From positions 1 to 64,000 of the forward strand of contig JADFUC010001675.1 in assembly GCA_019722365.1 (NCBI GenBank): 64,000 bases of DNA, in the 5' to 3' direction. The notes beneath the pieces are model-generated. The model was not told where the DNA came from and searched no databases. It was given only the letters and a program-made list of their open reading frames with translations. A program made the position numbers and the translations under genes. This DNA comes from Lithospermum erythrorhizon (lineage: Eukaryota; Streptophyta; Magnoliopsida; Boraginales; Boraginaceae). Below are positions 35,318 through 47,583 of the stretch, piece by piece. Every line of letters begins with the position of its first letter. Position 1 is the first letter of the stretch.

Positions 35318-35345
35318 CACTACAAAAAGATATGTTTTGCTCTGA
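35318..35345 (+). mobile_element. possible CACTA-type terminal end
   Basis: CACTACAAAAAGATATGTTT matches the usual start of plant CACTA DNA transposons. The matching reverse end (TTTTTGTAGTG) was not found within the next several kilobases, and no transposase is seen, so this is at most a single orphan end. Confidence 0.2.
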
Positions 35346-35348
35346 GCA

Positions 35349-36433
35349 CCTAAATGTGTAAAAGCACAACAAAATCGCTTGCTGTTCTGGTATTATTCTG
35401 TATTAGCAAAAGCGCTTAACATAAAAGGTATTTATTCGCCGGTGCGTAACAAAACCATTGCTAATATTTTTTCAGGCGTAACAAAAATTTTTTTTTGTTA
35501 CATCTTGATAATAATAACAAAAAAGCTCCATTTCTTTACCCTTGAGATCGGCGTAACTAAAGATATTTTATAATAAAAAAATATATATTTTGATTTTTGT
35601 TAATCACGTATTCATTAATATTTAATTAATACAAATAAATCAAATAATTCAACTTAATTTTCAATTTGAATCATTTATTAATCATATATATAGACATTTT
35701 ACAATTATGAAATTAAAAAGTAAAAAGTACACGATTTATTCTCCTTAAATTTACAAGCATCTTAAATTCTGTGAAGTATATTTAACAAAAACCTTTTTCA
35801 TCCACATCTTCATCCGTCATCTTCATTATTCATCTTCATCATCCCATCTAAAGTAAATTAGCAGTGCCTCTTCTTTATACATTCATTATGTGCATCAAAT
35901 TGTCATCCCTGTGAAAATGAACAAAAAATTAAATTAAAGTCTGAGAAGTATAGTATTGTATAATGAGTTCAACATCATCACATTGACTCTAGATAATTGT
36001 ATCGAGGCAGAAATATCATCATGCATTAATGAAAAGTGAGATAAGTCATTTTAAGAGATATGCGGTATACCTCCAACCTTGGCCAGTGTATCATTCTTAG
36101 TGGAGGCATTGAGAGGAAGAAAACGAAAAAGAAAGTATAAGAAAACTTGATTAATGAAGAGAAAAAATAAGAACATAAATAAAAATGCAACTTAATATAT
36201 ATGTCGACTTGGAGTGAACACGTGCCTTCGTAGATTAACCTTGAAGTTGGGTAAGCGTCAGGCAGTCGATGAAGTCACGTCGGTGATCGGTATGTTATAG
36301 ATGATAAGAAACATAATAGACATGTAACTCTAAAGGGGAACACATGAGCGACACCCGGATAAAACAATTACGGACACCAAAAGTGACCTTGGCTGGGAAT
36401 ATTATTACCTTTAAGTTTAAGCGGGAAGACAAA
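35349..36433. other. no gene seen
   Basis: AT-rich DNA up to the start of the Athila-like 5' LTR. 35800-35850 has a CATCTTCAT-rich stretch. No supported frame. Confidence 0.5.
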
Positions 36434-37627
36434 TGATTAAGCGAATATTTGTGTAGTTTTTAGGATGATTTTGGGTACTTTAATCTTTTGATAGTCGGTT
36501 GTTTTGATTGTTTAATTGAAAAATATTATATATTATGTGATTAGGTATTTTATTATTATTTGGGAAATATATGGTATTTTTGGAGCATGAAAAGGCTAAA
36601 ATTAAATAAGCAGACCAAGTCGCATAATTTACAAGGAATGGACAAAAAGAATCGATCAAGAATTGAGAGAAAGAGGCGATTTATGTAAAGTCTATCAAAG
36701 AATAGGCCCAGGAGTCAACCTAGTTATATAATCACGAAGAGCGGCGGTGTATTCTTGTTCTTGTCAGAGGGGAAATATATTATTAGAATTCATTGAGTTT
36801 TCTTCACGCTTGATAACATACATGGCTTGGCCAGAAGCTTATTAATATTTACTATTTTTCTATCGATTCGTTGAAGACAATTGATAGTATTTCTATTCTT
36901 TATTCATACTCCTGAATTAATATATATACTTTCCGATAATATTATTTATGAATTATTTCGGAATGAGTAGTAGCTAAATTTATTATTCTTGGGGGTTTTG
37001 ATGTAGCCTCGGCGGTGTATTTTTCTATCAAATTTTGGAGTTATTATAATTGCGCTGGTATTAATCATTGAATTTAATTTGATTCGATTGTTTAGAATAC
37101 GGCCAATTCTTTTTTATGAGAATCACGGTATTATGTAACCCTCGGCCGAAGAGAGAAAACATAATAGATCACTTGATTAGTTAATTAGTGGGTTGTTATA
37201 CGGAAGTGTCTGACGCATAGAGATTGGTTCTAGTAGATTTCCTTGCACTTCAGGTTTTTAGCTAATTAATTTCACTAGTGACATAGGAGATTAATTAAAA
37301 TTGTGGTGAACCCCGCGGCCCGAGCGGTATACCGAACTAACGAAATTGGACCCCTAATATTTGATAAATCTATTATTTGGATAGAGAATACTACTTGTTA
37401 GGTGAACTCGATATCACAGTAATCCTTTTATTCATAAGTTTATCCGCTTTTAATTGCATTGCTAGTTTAATTTTATTTATTTTTAATCCAACCCAAATCA
37501 TATTTCTCTCCAACAACTACAATTAATTTAAGTAAACAGTTCCTAAAATTGGATTAGAATACTTACTTGAGCCTTTGTACTATACGCGACTTCGTGCTCT
37601 TTGCGAGGAATATAATTTGTTCCATCA
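36434..37627 (+). repeat. Athila-like element, 5' LTR
   Basis: Starts TGATTAAGCGAATATTTGTG and ends near ATAATTTGTTCCATCA. It matches 42388-43566 over its whole length with many small differences; shared words include TTAATTAGTGGGTTGTTATA, CGGAAGTGT, AACCCCGCGGCC and GCGAGGAATATAATTTGTT. It is followed by a tRNA-Asp-type primer site. Confidence 0.85.
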
Positions 37628-37635
37628 AATTTACA

Positions 37636-37655
37636 CAGCGTCGATTGCCGAGGGA
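37636..37655 (+). other. primer-binding site, tRNA-Asp type
   Basis: CAGCGTCGATTGCCGAGGGA is a diverged form of the TGGCGCCGTTGCCGGGGA site used by Athila elements. It lies a few bases after the 5' LTR. Confidence 0.65.
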
Positions 37656-37927
37656 ACTAGAATTATTTAAATTTTTAGTAGTTGTTTAGTTTTAAGTTAT
37701 TTTATATTTATTTTTTGGTTGTTTGATATTTTGTTCAATTTGTGATTTCACAAATTGCATTAGCAGTCGAAGCGTTCATTGGGTCACGATTTGGCTTCTA
37801 GTTGAATGACGATATCGACAAACTTAGAAGGGGCAGGTGTCAGTTCTAGTCTACAAAATGGCGATTGACCATGAGGAAGACAAATGAAAGTGAGTCATTT
37901 TACCGGGAGTGGTGGATAAATCCTGCT

Positions 37928-38340
37928 GCGTCGTTATGGATGATGCAACTAAAAATTTTGAGTTGAGGAGTTTTCACTTCCATAACTTGCCAACTTTTCA
38001 TGGGATTGCAACTGAAGACCCACTGACATTCTTGAATGAGTTTGGGATAATGGTAGGTAGTCTTCCCAATAATGGAGTAACACATGAGTCCCTGAAGCTG
38101 AAGATGCTCCCATATACCTTAGATGCACCCGTATGTGGTTTTTGTACATGTCGCCATCGGTCTATTCATACGTGGAGGGAGATGCATGAGAGTTTGTAGC
38201 ATGAGTTCTATACATATCTGAAAGTGCATCAGAGGAAGCCGATTTCCAAAATTTCTTGAAATGATGATGAGTCTTTCCACGAGGCATGGGGTCGTTTTTC
38301 GAGACATTGTTGATTGATGTCCCATCGTATGTTACCACAT
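37928..38340 (+). pseudogene. Athila-like gag remnant
   Basis: The frame from 37928 reads MDDATKNFELRSFHFHNLPT, then FHGIATEDPLTFLNEF and NGVTHESLKLKMLPYTLDAP. This matches the capsid start of Athila gag (NFEIKP...F.GLPSEDP..HL..F......NGV..DAIRLRLFPFSLRDKA). A shift near 38130 then gives WFLYMSPSVYSYVEGDA with stops, matching the following AKAWL.SLPPGSI.TWEE stretch. The gag protein would form the cytoplasmic particle. It is broken here, and the zinc-knuckle end is not recognised in 38340-39460. Confidence 0.75.
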
Positions 38341-39468
38341 GGCTTCTGACACTCATATTTCTATGATGGTCGACTCGCGCATCAAGCGATGGTTGTGATG
38401 CATCGGGAGATGCGCTCGGTGGCAAAGGCGATTGGAAGAGATTCCAGAAATTTTTGAATCATTAGCTAATAATTCCTGCGAAACGATTGTTAGGAAGTAC
38501 TAAAGGAATACATGGAATAAATTCTAATTCCCCGCATTGATGTGAATAGGCAGTTAGCATCCATGCGAGAGAGAGCAAATTGAGCGGTTATCTATGAGTT
38601 TGCACGGATAAATACATGCGAGTGCCAAGATGTATTCTTTTCTGAGGGGTTATTAGAGATGTGAGAACAAGCAAATTCCATAAGCGAGGTACAACTTCGA
38701 AATGAGGAATGATCCTGTTCAAACAGGCAATCGGGATGGAGGAATCATCCAAATTTCGTGGAAGAATAATGAAGGGCCACCCGAGGGCAAGTGAATATTC
38801 ATGCCAATATGCACACAGTAGTTGCGAACGGAGGTCGGTTCGATCCGTCTTACAAATGCTTAAGAATCGGAAGCACATAATCGGAACACTGGTCGTCGAT
38901 CGAGGAAGTTAAAGATTGAATAGATTCGGTGGGTGAGGCAGCCAGGCTTGAAGCAAGGGAAAGATTTCAAGTCAACACGAACGAGGCAAAATCTATCATG
39001 TCATTTTATGGTTGGAAAATCCGAGGAGGTTGAGAAGTCTAGGGGAATTTTCAAGTCGGCAGCCAATGAAATCTGCATCGTAGTATAAAGGAGTGGAAAA
39101 CTCCTGAATCTTGGAGCTATTGGAGACAAGAAAGTTGAGAAGATGAGAAGAGACAAGAAATCGGATGAAGGTTAGCTTAGATGAGGAGAAGATCGAGGTG
39201 GGTGAAACCATATGTTCGCGGTACCGTTCCCAAGGCTCCTCCGTAGTAAAATGGATAAATTAACTGCGAACTACATGATATGTTGTCTAAAGTCCATCTT
39301 GGTTACCTCTTTTAAACGTTCTAAAAATATCCGCCTGTATGCCGTTCATTAAAGAACTAATTGGTAGAGGCATAAATATGAGAATAATGAAAGAACAGGG
39401 TGTCGGAGATGGTAGAATGCGATAGTGGGACATAGTTGACTTCGAGTTAAAGGACCCGATTAGTTTCA

Positions 39469-39838
39469 TTGAATCTGAATTTAGGGGGCTTAAAAAGTGT
39501 AACAGCTATGCTAGATCTAGGTGCTAGTATCAATCTTATGCCTTACTCTGTATATCAAAAGTTGGGATTAGGAGAACTTAAGTTAGCTGATAATTCACTT
39601 CAGTATCCCAAATGTATATTAGAGAACGTCCTGGTTCAAATTGATAAACTCATTGTCCCTGTTGATTTTGTTGTTCTTGAGACCGAAAAATTGCAAGTTA
39701 GTAGTATGAGACTCAATTTTAATGGGAGGCTTTTATGGCGTCGACTAATACTATTATTGATATGCGTAATGGGAACTTCCATGAGCTGCTAGATCAAACA
39801 ATTAATATTTATTGTTTAACGGTTGTTTATATGCGATG
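39469..39838 (+). pseudogene. Athila-like aspartic protease remnant
   Basis: The frame from 39469 contains AMLDLGASINLMPYSVYQKL (catalytic Asp in DLGAS), then LGLGELKLADNSLQYPKCIL and ENVLVQIDKLIVPVDFVVLE, a close match to Athila protease (DLGASVNLMP, LQLADRS.KYPRG..EDVLVKVDKF..PVDFVVLD). A shift near 39725 moves the end into another frame: AFMASTNTIIDMRNGNFHEL (family GRPFLATGRALID). The protease would cut the polyprotein. This is the best preserved retroelement domain in the window, but the RT that should follow is absent. Confidence 0.85.
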
Positions 39839-40022
39839 TTAATGATTGTTTTTTAGTTGATGAGCTGAGCACAGATACTTTTGAAGCTGATGTTGCTTGT
39901 AATGAAAATGCATTGAAGCTCGTACCTACTTAGTTAGTTGCTTTATTAACTCACGGACAAAAGATAAGAAGCTGCAAAAGAAATTTGAGCTTAAGGAAGT
40001 TGTATCGAAATGATATCGATCT

Positions 40023-40280
40023 TTGAAGAGAGAAAACGAAGCTTACCGTCCTTTTAAAGAGCAACACTCAAAGAGTTCGGCTGGTCAGAACGTTAGCTCA
40101 AAAGAAGTTTTAAATGCCAAGCTAACGTCTGATGAACTCTATAATAAAGGAGGAACGAAATGTCAGAGTGCTCGTAGAAGTGGTGGTAGCTTTCGTGTGT
40201 ACGCGGTGAAGTGGCTTTCACGTGCCGCTCAGACGTTAAATACGGCGCTTAGTGGGAGGCAACCCATCGAATTTTATTGA
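40023..40280 (+). pseudogene. 3' end of Athila-like pol (integrase tail)
   Basis: An open frame of 85 codons ends ALSGRQPIEFY and stop. The DNA GGCGCTTAGTGGGAGGCAAC at 40244-40263 matches the conserved end of Athila/Tat polyproteins (ALLGRQPT..F; TGGGAGGCAACCCA). AKLTSDEL and GGSFRVY lie before it. Only about 180 bases separate it from the protease end, so nearly all of RT, RNase H and the integrase core (normally some 3 kb) is missing. Confidence 0.6.
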
Positions 40281-40757
40281 TGTAATTTCATTTTATTATC
40301 GTTTTATTAGTCTAGGAGTTGTGCCCAAAAGAAGCCCCCAAGGGGCTAATTTGGGGCTAATTTTCGAACTATGCCCAAATTTGGCCTCTGAGGCGGTTGG
40401 AGCAAATTTTTAAAATCTTGCCCAAATTTGGCCCCCACAGGGCCTTTTAATTAATTTTAAAAAAAAAATTAAAAAAACCTAAATCGACCGCCCCATTCCT
40501 TTTCGCTTTCTTCTTTCTTCCCCTTTTTTCTCCACTGCTTGCTTTTTCCTTTTCGCCCGTCGATTCCGTTCAGTAGCGGATGCACCCTTCGATTCCTCCG
40601 GCGCAAATCGCGATTTACCCTTGGATTCCTCTTGTCGCTGAGTCGCGAAGATCAGATTCGGTCTCCCTGACTCAGGTCGCTCATACAGCCCCAATCCAGG
40701 GGCGCAAATTCGGCGATCAGTGATTCCATGGCCCCTGCTTGTAGTTTATGTTTTTTC

Positions 40758-40800
<43 letters not shown>

Positions 40801-42387
40801 TCGTTTTACTTATTTATTTTTTATTTATTTATTTATTTATTATTATTGATTATTTTTCGGTATTATTAAATGCGTATGTGTTCTTGTTAATTTTTTTTGT
40901 TTTTATTTTTTAGTTTCTTTTTACTTATTGTGTTGTTCTTTTTATTATTGTGTTTTAATTGTTGTGATTGGGATTTGTGTTATATTTTACTATTATTGTG
41001 TTTAGTTGTAATTCTTATTGTGGGTGTTATGTATCACGTTGGGGAGACGATGTTTAGGCTGAAGTGTGGGAGTAGACTTTAAATTTTATATGGCTCACAA
41101 TTTGTGCTTCGATTGATGAATGGAATAACTTGTCTTCATAACTTATTGTGTATCCTTTCGTTGATGGTGTAGTGTATGATGCGTGTGAGGACATTAGTAG
41201 ATTGGATAAGGTTATAGGCTTTGATTGAGTATATTTCGAGTTGCCTTGCTTGCATGATCGACTAATGTTGTTAGAGGATTTCAGTTTACAGATAGTGGAT
41301 GACCTATATACACTGTGAGTTTTTGTGCCTTCAATTATTTGAATTCTTTCAATGTGTGATGCTCGTACTTGATACAATTCTTCAGAACTTGTTTTGAACC
41401 CCTATTTGATTTTGAATGTGTGCATGCATAAGAATGATGGAGGCAATTTAGGAAGTACGGCTCTTTCCCGTAAGCCAGCCTTGTGTTAATCCGCAAGTAA
41501 GCCTCGTTGAGCCTTATGTTGGACCTCTTTGTTTAAACCTCATTAGGCAGACTAAAGCCTTGATTTTATAGTTGTCAACTTTTTGAGCCTACTTGAGGAT
41601 TCTGATATCTTTTAGATTCACCATGTGCATTATTGAATAAGTGTTCTCGTGTTGGTGTATACAACGAGTTAAGTGTGGGAGAGTTTATATCAATGATGAT
41701 GTTACTAGACCTTAATAAATAAGAAGAAAAAAAAAAAAAAAAAAACAAAAACAAAAGAAAAAAAGAGGAACAAAATGCTAGTTTTCCTTGTGTTGTTTCA
41801 GTTCAGGGTCTAGTAGCTTGAGAAAAGAAAAGAAAAAAGTGTTGTATGTCGGGTATGAGGGAATAAAAGTAAGCGAAATATTAGCTTGAGGCTACATGTT
41901 GTGTAGTGGATTGTGTGAAATTATGTCTTGCACTTAGTGAATTTATTTAGATTTCATAATTTTCATGTTAGTCGAGCCAAATGTTTCCCTTAACACTAAG
42001 CCCAGATTCTGACCTGTGAAAAGACCTCGACTTGTGTTGCATGCATGATGGATTGAATTGTTGGGTGTGCTTGAGCCTATGGTAGAATGTGTCTTATCTT
42101 TGAGATTGAGGAATTAGCTTGATAGCCTATAAATACAATTATTGAGTGGTGTGAGTAATTGAGATATCGCGTCACAATGAATTGTTTGAATCAGTGGATT
42201 AGGGAAGATTGTCATTGAGTCAAGTTTAATGAATTTGTGCTTAATTTAAAGTCTTGATCCGAGTCTCGTTGAACTTGTTCCCTAATATGTGTTATGCATG
42301 AATCTGTTGACTTGGGGATATACTTGCAACAAAATGTGTTGAATGTTTTTACTTGAGGACAAGTAATGAGTCAAGTGTAGGGGAGTT
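40281..42387 (+). other. Athila-like 3' non-coding region
   Basis: No envelope-like or other frame is supported. It contains TGCCCAAATTTGGCC words repeated at about 40372 and 40430, a C/T-rich stretch at 40480-40570, a microsatellite (listed), a poly-A run at 41728-41767 and a long GT-rich stretch. It ends in the polypurine-type tract GTGTAGGGGAGTT at 42375-42387 directly before the 3' LTR. Confidence 0.7.
40755..40850. repeat. ATT/ATTT microsatellite
   Basis: About sixteen TTA units followed by several TTTA units. Frames through it give meaningless poly-Tyr/Phe runs. Confidence 0.95.
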
Positions 42388-43566
42388 TGATTAGCAAATA
42401 TTTGTCATAGTTTTTAGGATAATTTTTAGATGCTTTAATCTTCATGAATTAGGTTGTTTTGATTGTTTAATAGAAAAATATTTATATATTATGTGATTAC
42501 GTATGTTTATTATTATTTGAAATATATGCTATTTTAGGCGAGGAAAAGGGGCTAAAATTAAGAGCCATAATTTCTGAGGAATGGACAAAAATGCGATCCA
42601 AAATTGAGAAAGAAAAGAGGCAGATTTATGTAAAGTACGTCAAAGAATAAAAAGACGGAGTCAACCTTGTTATATAATCGAAGAGACGCGGTGTATTGTT
42701 CTTGTTTTCGGCGACAGCGAGAGAAATATATTATTCAATTCATTCGGTTCTTGGCGCAGCTGACATACGGCGGCGGCTTATTATTATTTACTATTTTTCT
42801 ATGGTTTGGTTGAAGGCAATTGATAGTATTTATTAACTTTATTAAATACTACAGTTAATTTATACTTTCAATAATATCATTTATGAATTATTTCGGCATG
42901 AGTAGTAGCTAAATTTATTATTCTTTGGGGGTTTTGATGCGGCCTCGGCCGGTGTATTTTCTATCCAGTTATAATTGCATTAGTATTAATCATTGAACTT
43001 AATTTGATTCGATTGTTTTAGAATCTGGCCAATTCTTTTATATGAGAATCCCTGAGTATTATGTAACCCTCGGCCGAAAGGAAGGCATAATAGATCACTT
43101 GATTAGTTAATTAGTGGGTTGTTATACGGAAGTGTGCAACACATGAATTGGTTCTAATAGATTTCCTTGCGCTTCAGGTTTTTAGCTAATTAATTTCACT
43201 AGTGACATAGGAGATTAATTAAACTAGGTATTCGGTGAACCCCGCGGCCTGAGATGGTATACCGAATTAACAAGAGAAATTGGACCACAGTGTTGATAAA
43301 TCTATTATTTGGATAGAGAATACTCTTTGTTAAATTGAAGTCAATACACTTAGTATCCTTTTATTCGTAAGAAAGTTTATCACTTTTAATTCATTTACTT
43401 TAGTTTAAGTTTATTTATTTTAGTCAATCAACCCAAATCACATATTTCTCTCAACAACTACAATTAATTTAAGTAAACAAGTTCCTCAGTGGATTCGACC
43501 CTTACTTGAGCATTGTACTACTACACGACTCGTGCTCTTGCGAGGAATATAATTTGTTAATTGACA
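42388..43566 (+). repeat. Athila-like element, 3' LTR
   Basis: Starts TGATTAGCAAATATTTGTCA after the polypurine tract and ends near ATAATTTGTTAATTGACA. Its partner is 36434-37627. No clear matching target-site duplication flanks the pair (ACAAA before, AGCGA after), which may reflect decay. Confidence 0.85.
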
Positions 43567-44690
43567 AGCGATAAATAGGCATAATAGAACTTTCTCAGGT
43601 CAATTGTGAGCATCCTTTAGAAATTGGCTCAACCACTACTCCGTAAAGAATCGACTAACTCCTGATAAGTTGCCCAAATCCACCATCTATATTGAACATG
43701 GAACTTATATTGATGTTCCCATGGATACCTTTGTTATAATAATCACACACAACCAAAGAAACAAATCACATTTCAGAGTCAAAACTAGAGTAAAATTCAA
43801 TAACGATTGCTAAAATTAAACTAATCAGTGGCATAATCAAGCATTAATAACCCTTAAAATAAACAAACAACTACAAAAATAAATTTCAAAAGCAAACAAA
43901 TATAAAATATTGTCACCTTAATCAAATCCAAACTTCAACTCAAAACAACAAAATCCATAATCCAAAACATCAAAACTAAAATTACCATAATAGTAAATTG
44001 TTATATAGATTGAAGAGGCAGTAAATGCAAGAGATGAATGCGAATTTCAATATAGAGAACTTCTAGATATTATGTAATTCTAAATAATGATATCAAAGAA
44101 ACCTCTATCTTTGAATCATCATCCCTGACATTCTAATCCCAAATAATTAAACATCGATAATTCAAAAGCTCTAAATTACAATTGTTATGTTACAATTTAA
44201 TAGTGAACTAAAAGCCCCAATTTTCGATGTTTAATTATTGTTGAAAGGCAAAAATCTAAAAACCAAAATTAGGCTTATTGAGAGTGAGAGAGAGTCAGTT
44301 GATGACATACGATAGTGGTGAAAGTATTCTTTGAAGCCCCGAAGTCGGATTGTGAGACTTCGTCGAGAGAGGGATTTAGCCACAATAAAGGCTTTAGGTT
44401 GCAGGCGTGTTAATTAAAATAAAGAAATAAAATTCAATACATTATTGATGGAAAGAACCTCGACAAAAGCAAAATAAAACCTTAAATCGTTTCTAAAAAT
44501 AAAGTGAGGCTGTGGCCTTAACATAAGCCAAAGCCAAAAATAAACAATCCAAAAAACCACAACCCAAAGCGAAATACAAACAAAACAAAATAAATAACAC
44601 CCTTGAGAATTTGACCTTGAGTCTTCCACATGACAACCCGACCTCATTTACAGATTGACCCACGAATATAGGGGATACTGCTGACCTCGG
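43567..44690. other. no gene seen
   Basis: AT-rich flank of the Athila-like element. A minus-strand frame at 44414-44647 is rich in Trp, Phe and Val and looks like chance translation of AT-rich DNA. Confidence 0.5.
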
Positions 44691-44692
44691 TT

Positions 44693-45165
44693 TAAACCAG
44701 CTCGAATCCGATCAGTGCGTCATCGGACACCTCCAAGCGTAGTGACAGCGGCTGCAATGATAGAAAGTTTAGCAAGTGCATCCGCCGCGTATATTTGCTT
44801 TCGCGCGGATATGTTTCGCGCCCGATTAAGGTCTGGCGATTAATAGTGGCGATATTTGTTCCAAAAGCGATTAGATACATTGATCTGAATGTCTTAACAA
44901 GCGTCGCAGAGTCGTCTCTGCACGCAAATCACGAAAAACCATGAGTGGCACACCATCTAAGAACCTCAAAAATAGAAATAATTTCCGCTTGGCCAAGGCA
45001 GCCTCCATATAGAACCCCAAGCATAAACCATTTGCCCGCTCGTTCCCCAATGATGCATGTCTAGGCCTCGCCATTCTTGTAAGAAGCATCAATGTTTAGC
45101 TTGTATGTACCAAAGCCAGGTCTCGACCAAACCACCACCAGAGGAGGCTTCGGACGAGGTCTATA
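44693..45165 (-). pseudogene. RNase H domain relic of a non-LTR retroelement
   Basis: The minus strand from 45165 reads PPLVVVWSRPGFGTYKLNID and ASYKNGEA, matching the start of plant LINE-type RNase H domains (...W.PP..G..KLN.DGS). After shifts, the end near 44740-44790 reads ADALAKLSI, matching the A.DSLAKL end of that domain. The middle is broken. In LINEs and related gene-family members this domain removes RNA from RNA-DNA hybrids. A host gene fragment of the same fold cannot be ruled out. The upstream side is cut by a gypsy LTR at 45361. Confidence 0.55.
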
Positions 45166-45360
45166 AACGAGCCCACCCCGGAAGAAGCCACCCGGCGTTC
45201 CACACGTCCCGCTTCCATTGATTACTCTTGTGACTCGTATGAACGATATGTGAAGAGTATAATGAATCCGATGTATGATGCCATGAAAATGCCTCTACTC
45301 ACCGTGTTTAGCCTTATTCTGAAACCCACAAAGACAGATAATGATGGGGACCGCGGTTCT

Positions 45361-47583
45361 TGTAACGACCAAATCCCAGAGTGGTACATCCTGAGGTGAA
45401 TTATCAACAGCACAGCCACCCGAATCACCAAACAATGGATAACAACAAGAATGACTTCACTTGATATTGATAATAATAATACTCCTTAGTCCATCGTGGT
45501 GAACTAATACCTTGAGCTTGAGAAAAAACACATTCCAAGCAACACAAACATGCATCAACACGAATAATACAACCAACAAAACCTGATATAGTCTCATGAT
45601 AGATCATAATAGTAGTATGGTCCTTGCTGACTCCGTAATATACAACACAAAGTTCTAGAACATAACAAGAGGAGAAGATAGGAGAATAGGCCCCATTGAG
45701 TACATCCTAATATGCCACATGCTTTCGCTTTCTGATCTTATTCCGTAGCTGTCAAAAATCGGCTCTTCGTGACCTCGACGATCAACTCTGAAACCTATCA
45801 TCGCGCCCGCCCATAGAAAATAGGGGGGAGTAAGTTGTGAAATTAGTGAATCGATATCACGAATGGTATCCTGACCGCATATAAAGCATATTTATATATA
45901 AGGAAGCTATGAGCGTTAATAAGACTATTGATGAACAGCACTCTCAAATTTCACCCAGTAACCTCTTAGTTAATATGCATATCGCGCGAACCTCGAATCG
46001 TCGGGGCTACCCCTAAATATGCATATCACACGAACCTCCCGGTCGAGGCTACCCCCTCAATGTATATATATCGCCGCCCAAATCAGCACACCCAAAGAAT
46101 ACCGCAGCATGACCACAAAAGCAATACACACCGATCGACACAATCACAGCGCAGCGATCGTAGTATAATCACAACAACTCTGGCGATCTCATAACATTAA
46201 TCTGATATACATTCAATATAAATACACCAACAAACCACGTACCAAATATATAACCATAATATATATGAAAGGTTCTGCGTAGATTACCCGGAGTCCGTGC
46301 TCGACTCTATCCAAAGCAATTATATACGTTATTTTACTATCCTTTTTTTAATCTCCCTTTTTATATCTATTAAATCCCAAATAAAGATCCTAGTTCAAAT
46401 TGTAGTAAAGTGATCAACCTTTGCCAGAATAACTTTATGGCATGAAATATAAATTTTAGTGAGAATGTCGACTTACAGCTAGCTAATCGGTAAAAATACT
46501 CATCGATGTCAATCCGACCAACAAAACATCCCAACCCCAATCGTCCCAAGCGACCTCGGTAGCTTCGTCGGCTTCGACTGTCCCAGCCTCGAGACCTATA
46601 AATCCCACAAAAACACCACCACATGACCCAAATACTCAACTAACTAATCATACACATTTAGTTTGTGTATCCAACTTTCCAATAATTTCTTTTGTTACCA
46701 ATGCGCGACTACAGGTGGAAAAAAAAGATTACTCTGCAGCGACCATGACTAATAAGACAAGCGAAATCTCGGCCGTTCGATCCTCAAAATTTCGGCCCGT
46801 CATCACATCAACCAATATCACTTTAAACAATTTCTAATCAATCCAAACCAATTTCCCCAAACTAATTACCCGTTTCCTAACAACTTTATTAGAAAAAGCA
46901 ATCTGACTCGACTTATGACCCATATCAACATAATCTCTTCCTGACAACTTAAATGTCAAAACTTATACTCCAGAAAACAACTATAATAAGGCCCAAAAGA
47001 TATACTTTTACAACAAATGTGGTTTGGAAAAAGTGAACCTAAAAGTCAACTACTTAGCGTTCAGCATAATTCAACCCCGAAATCAATTATTATCGCCAAC
47101 CACGTAATCGAGCTTAGATGATATACATACCATTTTAAAGTCTCCGACTTCAAAGTCGGCTCCAAGTCAACAAAGTCAACTCTCAAAATCTTTGGAAATA
47201 TCACAAAGTTTCAAGCTTTCTTACCTTAATGAGTAGAGGATGATAGAGAATATGAAACTAACTTTTTGTCTTGGCTTGACAAAGGAAGAAAATGGAAAGC
47301 TTTTTTATGGAGGGGGTGGGAATGATAGAACTTCGGCGAAAGAGGACAAATGGGGGTTGGTGGGAGTTTGATGATGAAGAGATGGTGATAAGGTTGGTGA
47401 GATACTTAAATTTTAATGAAAGCGAATCCAAATATTTTATTTTCCAAAAAGAGCATAATTTACTACTCAATTAATACTAGTCTCGGTATATCGATTTTAT
47501 TAAAAGTATTTGCCTCTTTCTCTCGGGTCCCACCACTAACGATAGATATATATAATTTGTCGTCTACGCATAATGGGTTATTT
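45361..47583 (-). repeat. gypsy LTR, minus orientation
   Basis: The left edge is TGTAACGACCAAATCC, the same as the LTR edge at 51663 (TGTAACGACC). Further in, ATGGATAACAACAAGAATGA matches ATGGATAACAATAAAAATGA of the 51.7-kb array. The right edge near GGGTTATTTGATCTAC resembles 55185-55200 and 60665-60680 and is followed by pol sequence on the minus strand. The central parts differ from the 3.5-kb LTRs and the total is only about 2.2 kb. Confidence 0.7.
45968..46070. repeat. tandem repeat, about 50-bp unit
   Basis: ATATGCATATCGCGCGAACC and ATATGCATATCACACGAACC start two units. Both continue with GTCGGGGCTACCCC / GTCGAGGCTACCCC. Confidence 0.75.

Noticed and set aside
35318..35345. A complete CACTA transposon
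   Set aside because: Only one end is seen. No reverse end or transposase was found downstream; kept only as a low-confidence end.
40479..40694. Minus-strand frame rich in Lys, Arg and Glu
   Set aside because: It is the complement of a C/T-rich stretch in the non-coding end of the Athila-like element; low complexity.
40728..41082. Open frames rich in Tyr, Phe and Leu
   Set aside because: They are translations of the ATT/ATTT microsatellite and nearby T-rich DNA.
44414..44647. 77-codon minus-strand frame rich in Trp, Phe and Val as a membrane protein
   Set aside because: Composition follows the AT-rich DNA and it matches no family; it lies in the 3' flank of the RNase H relic.
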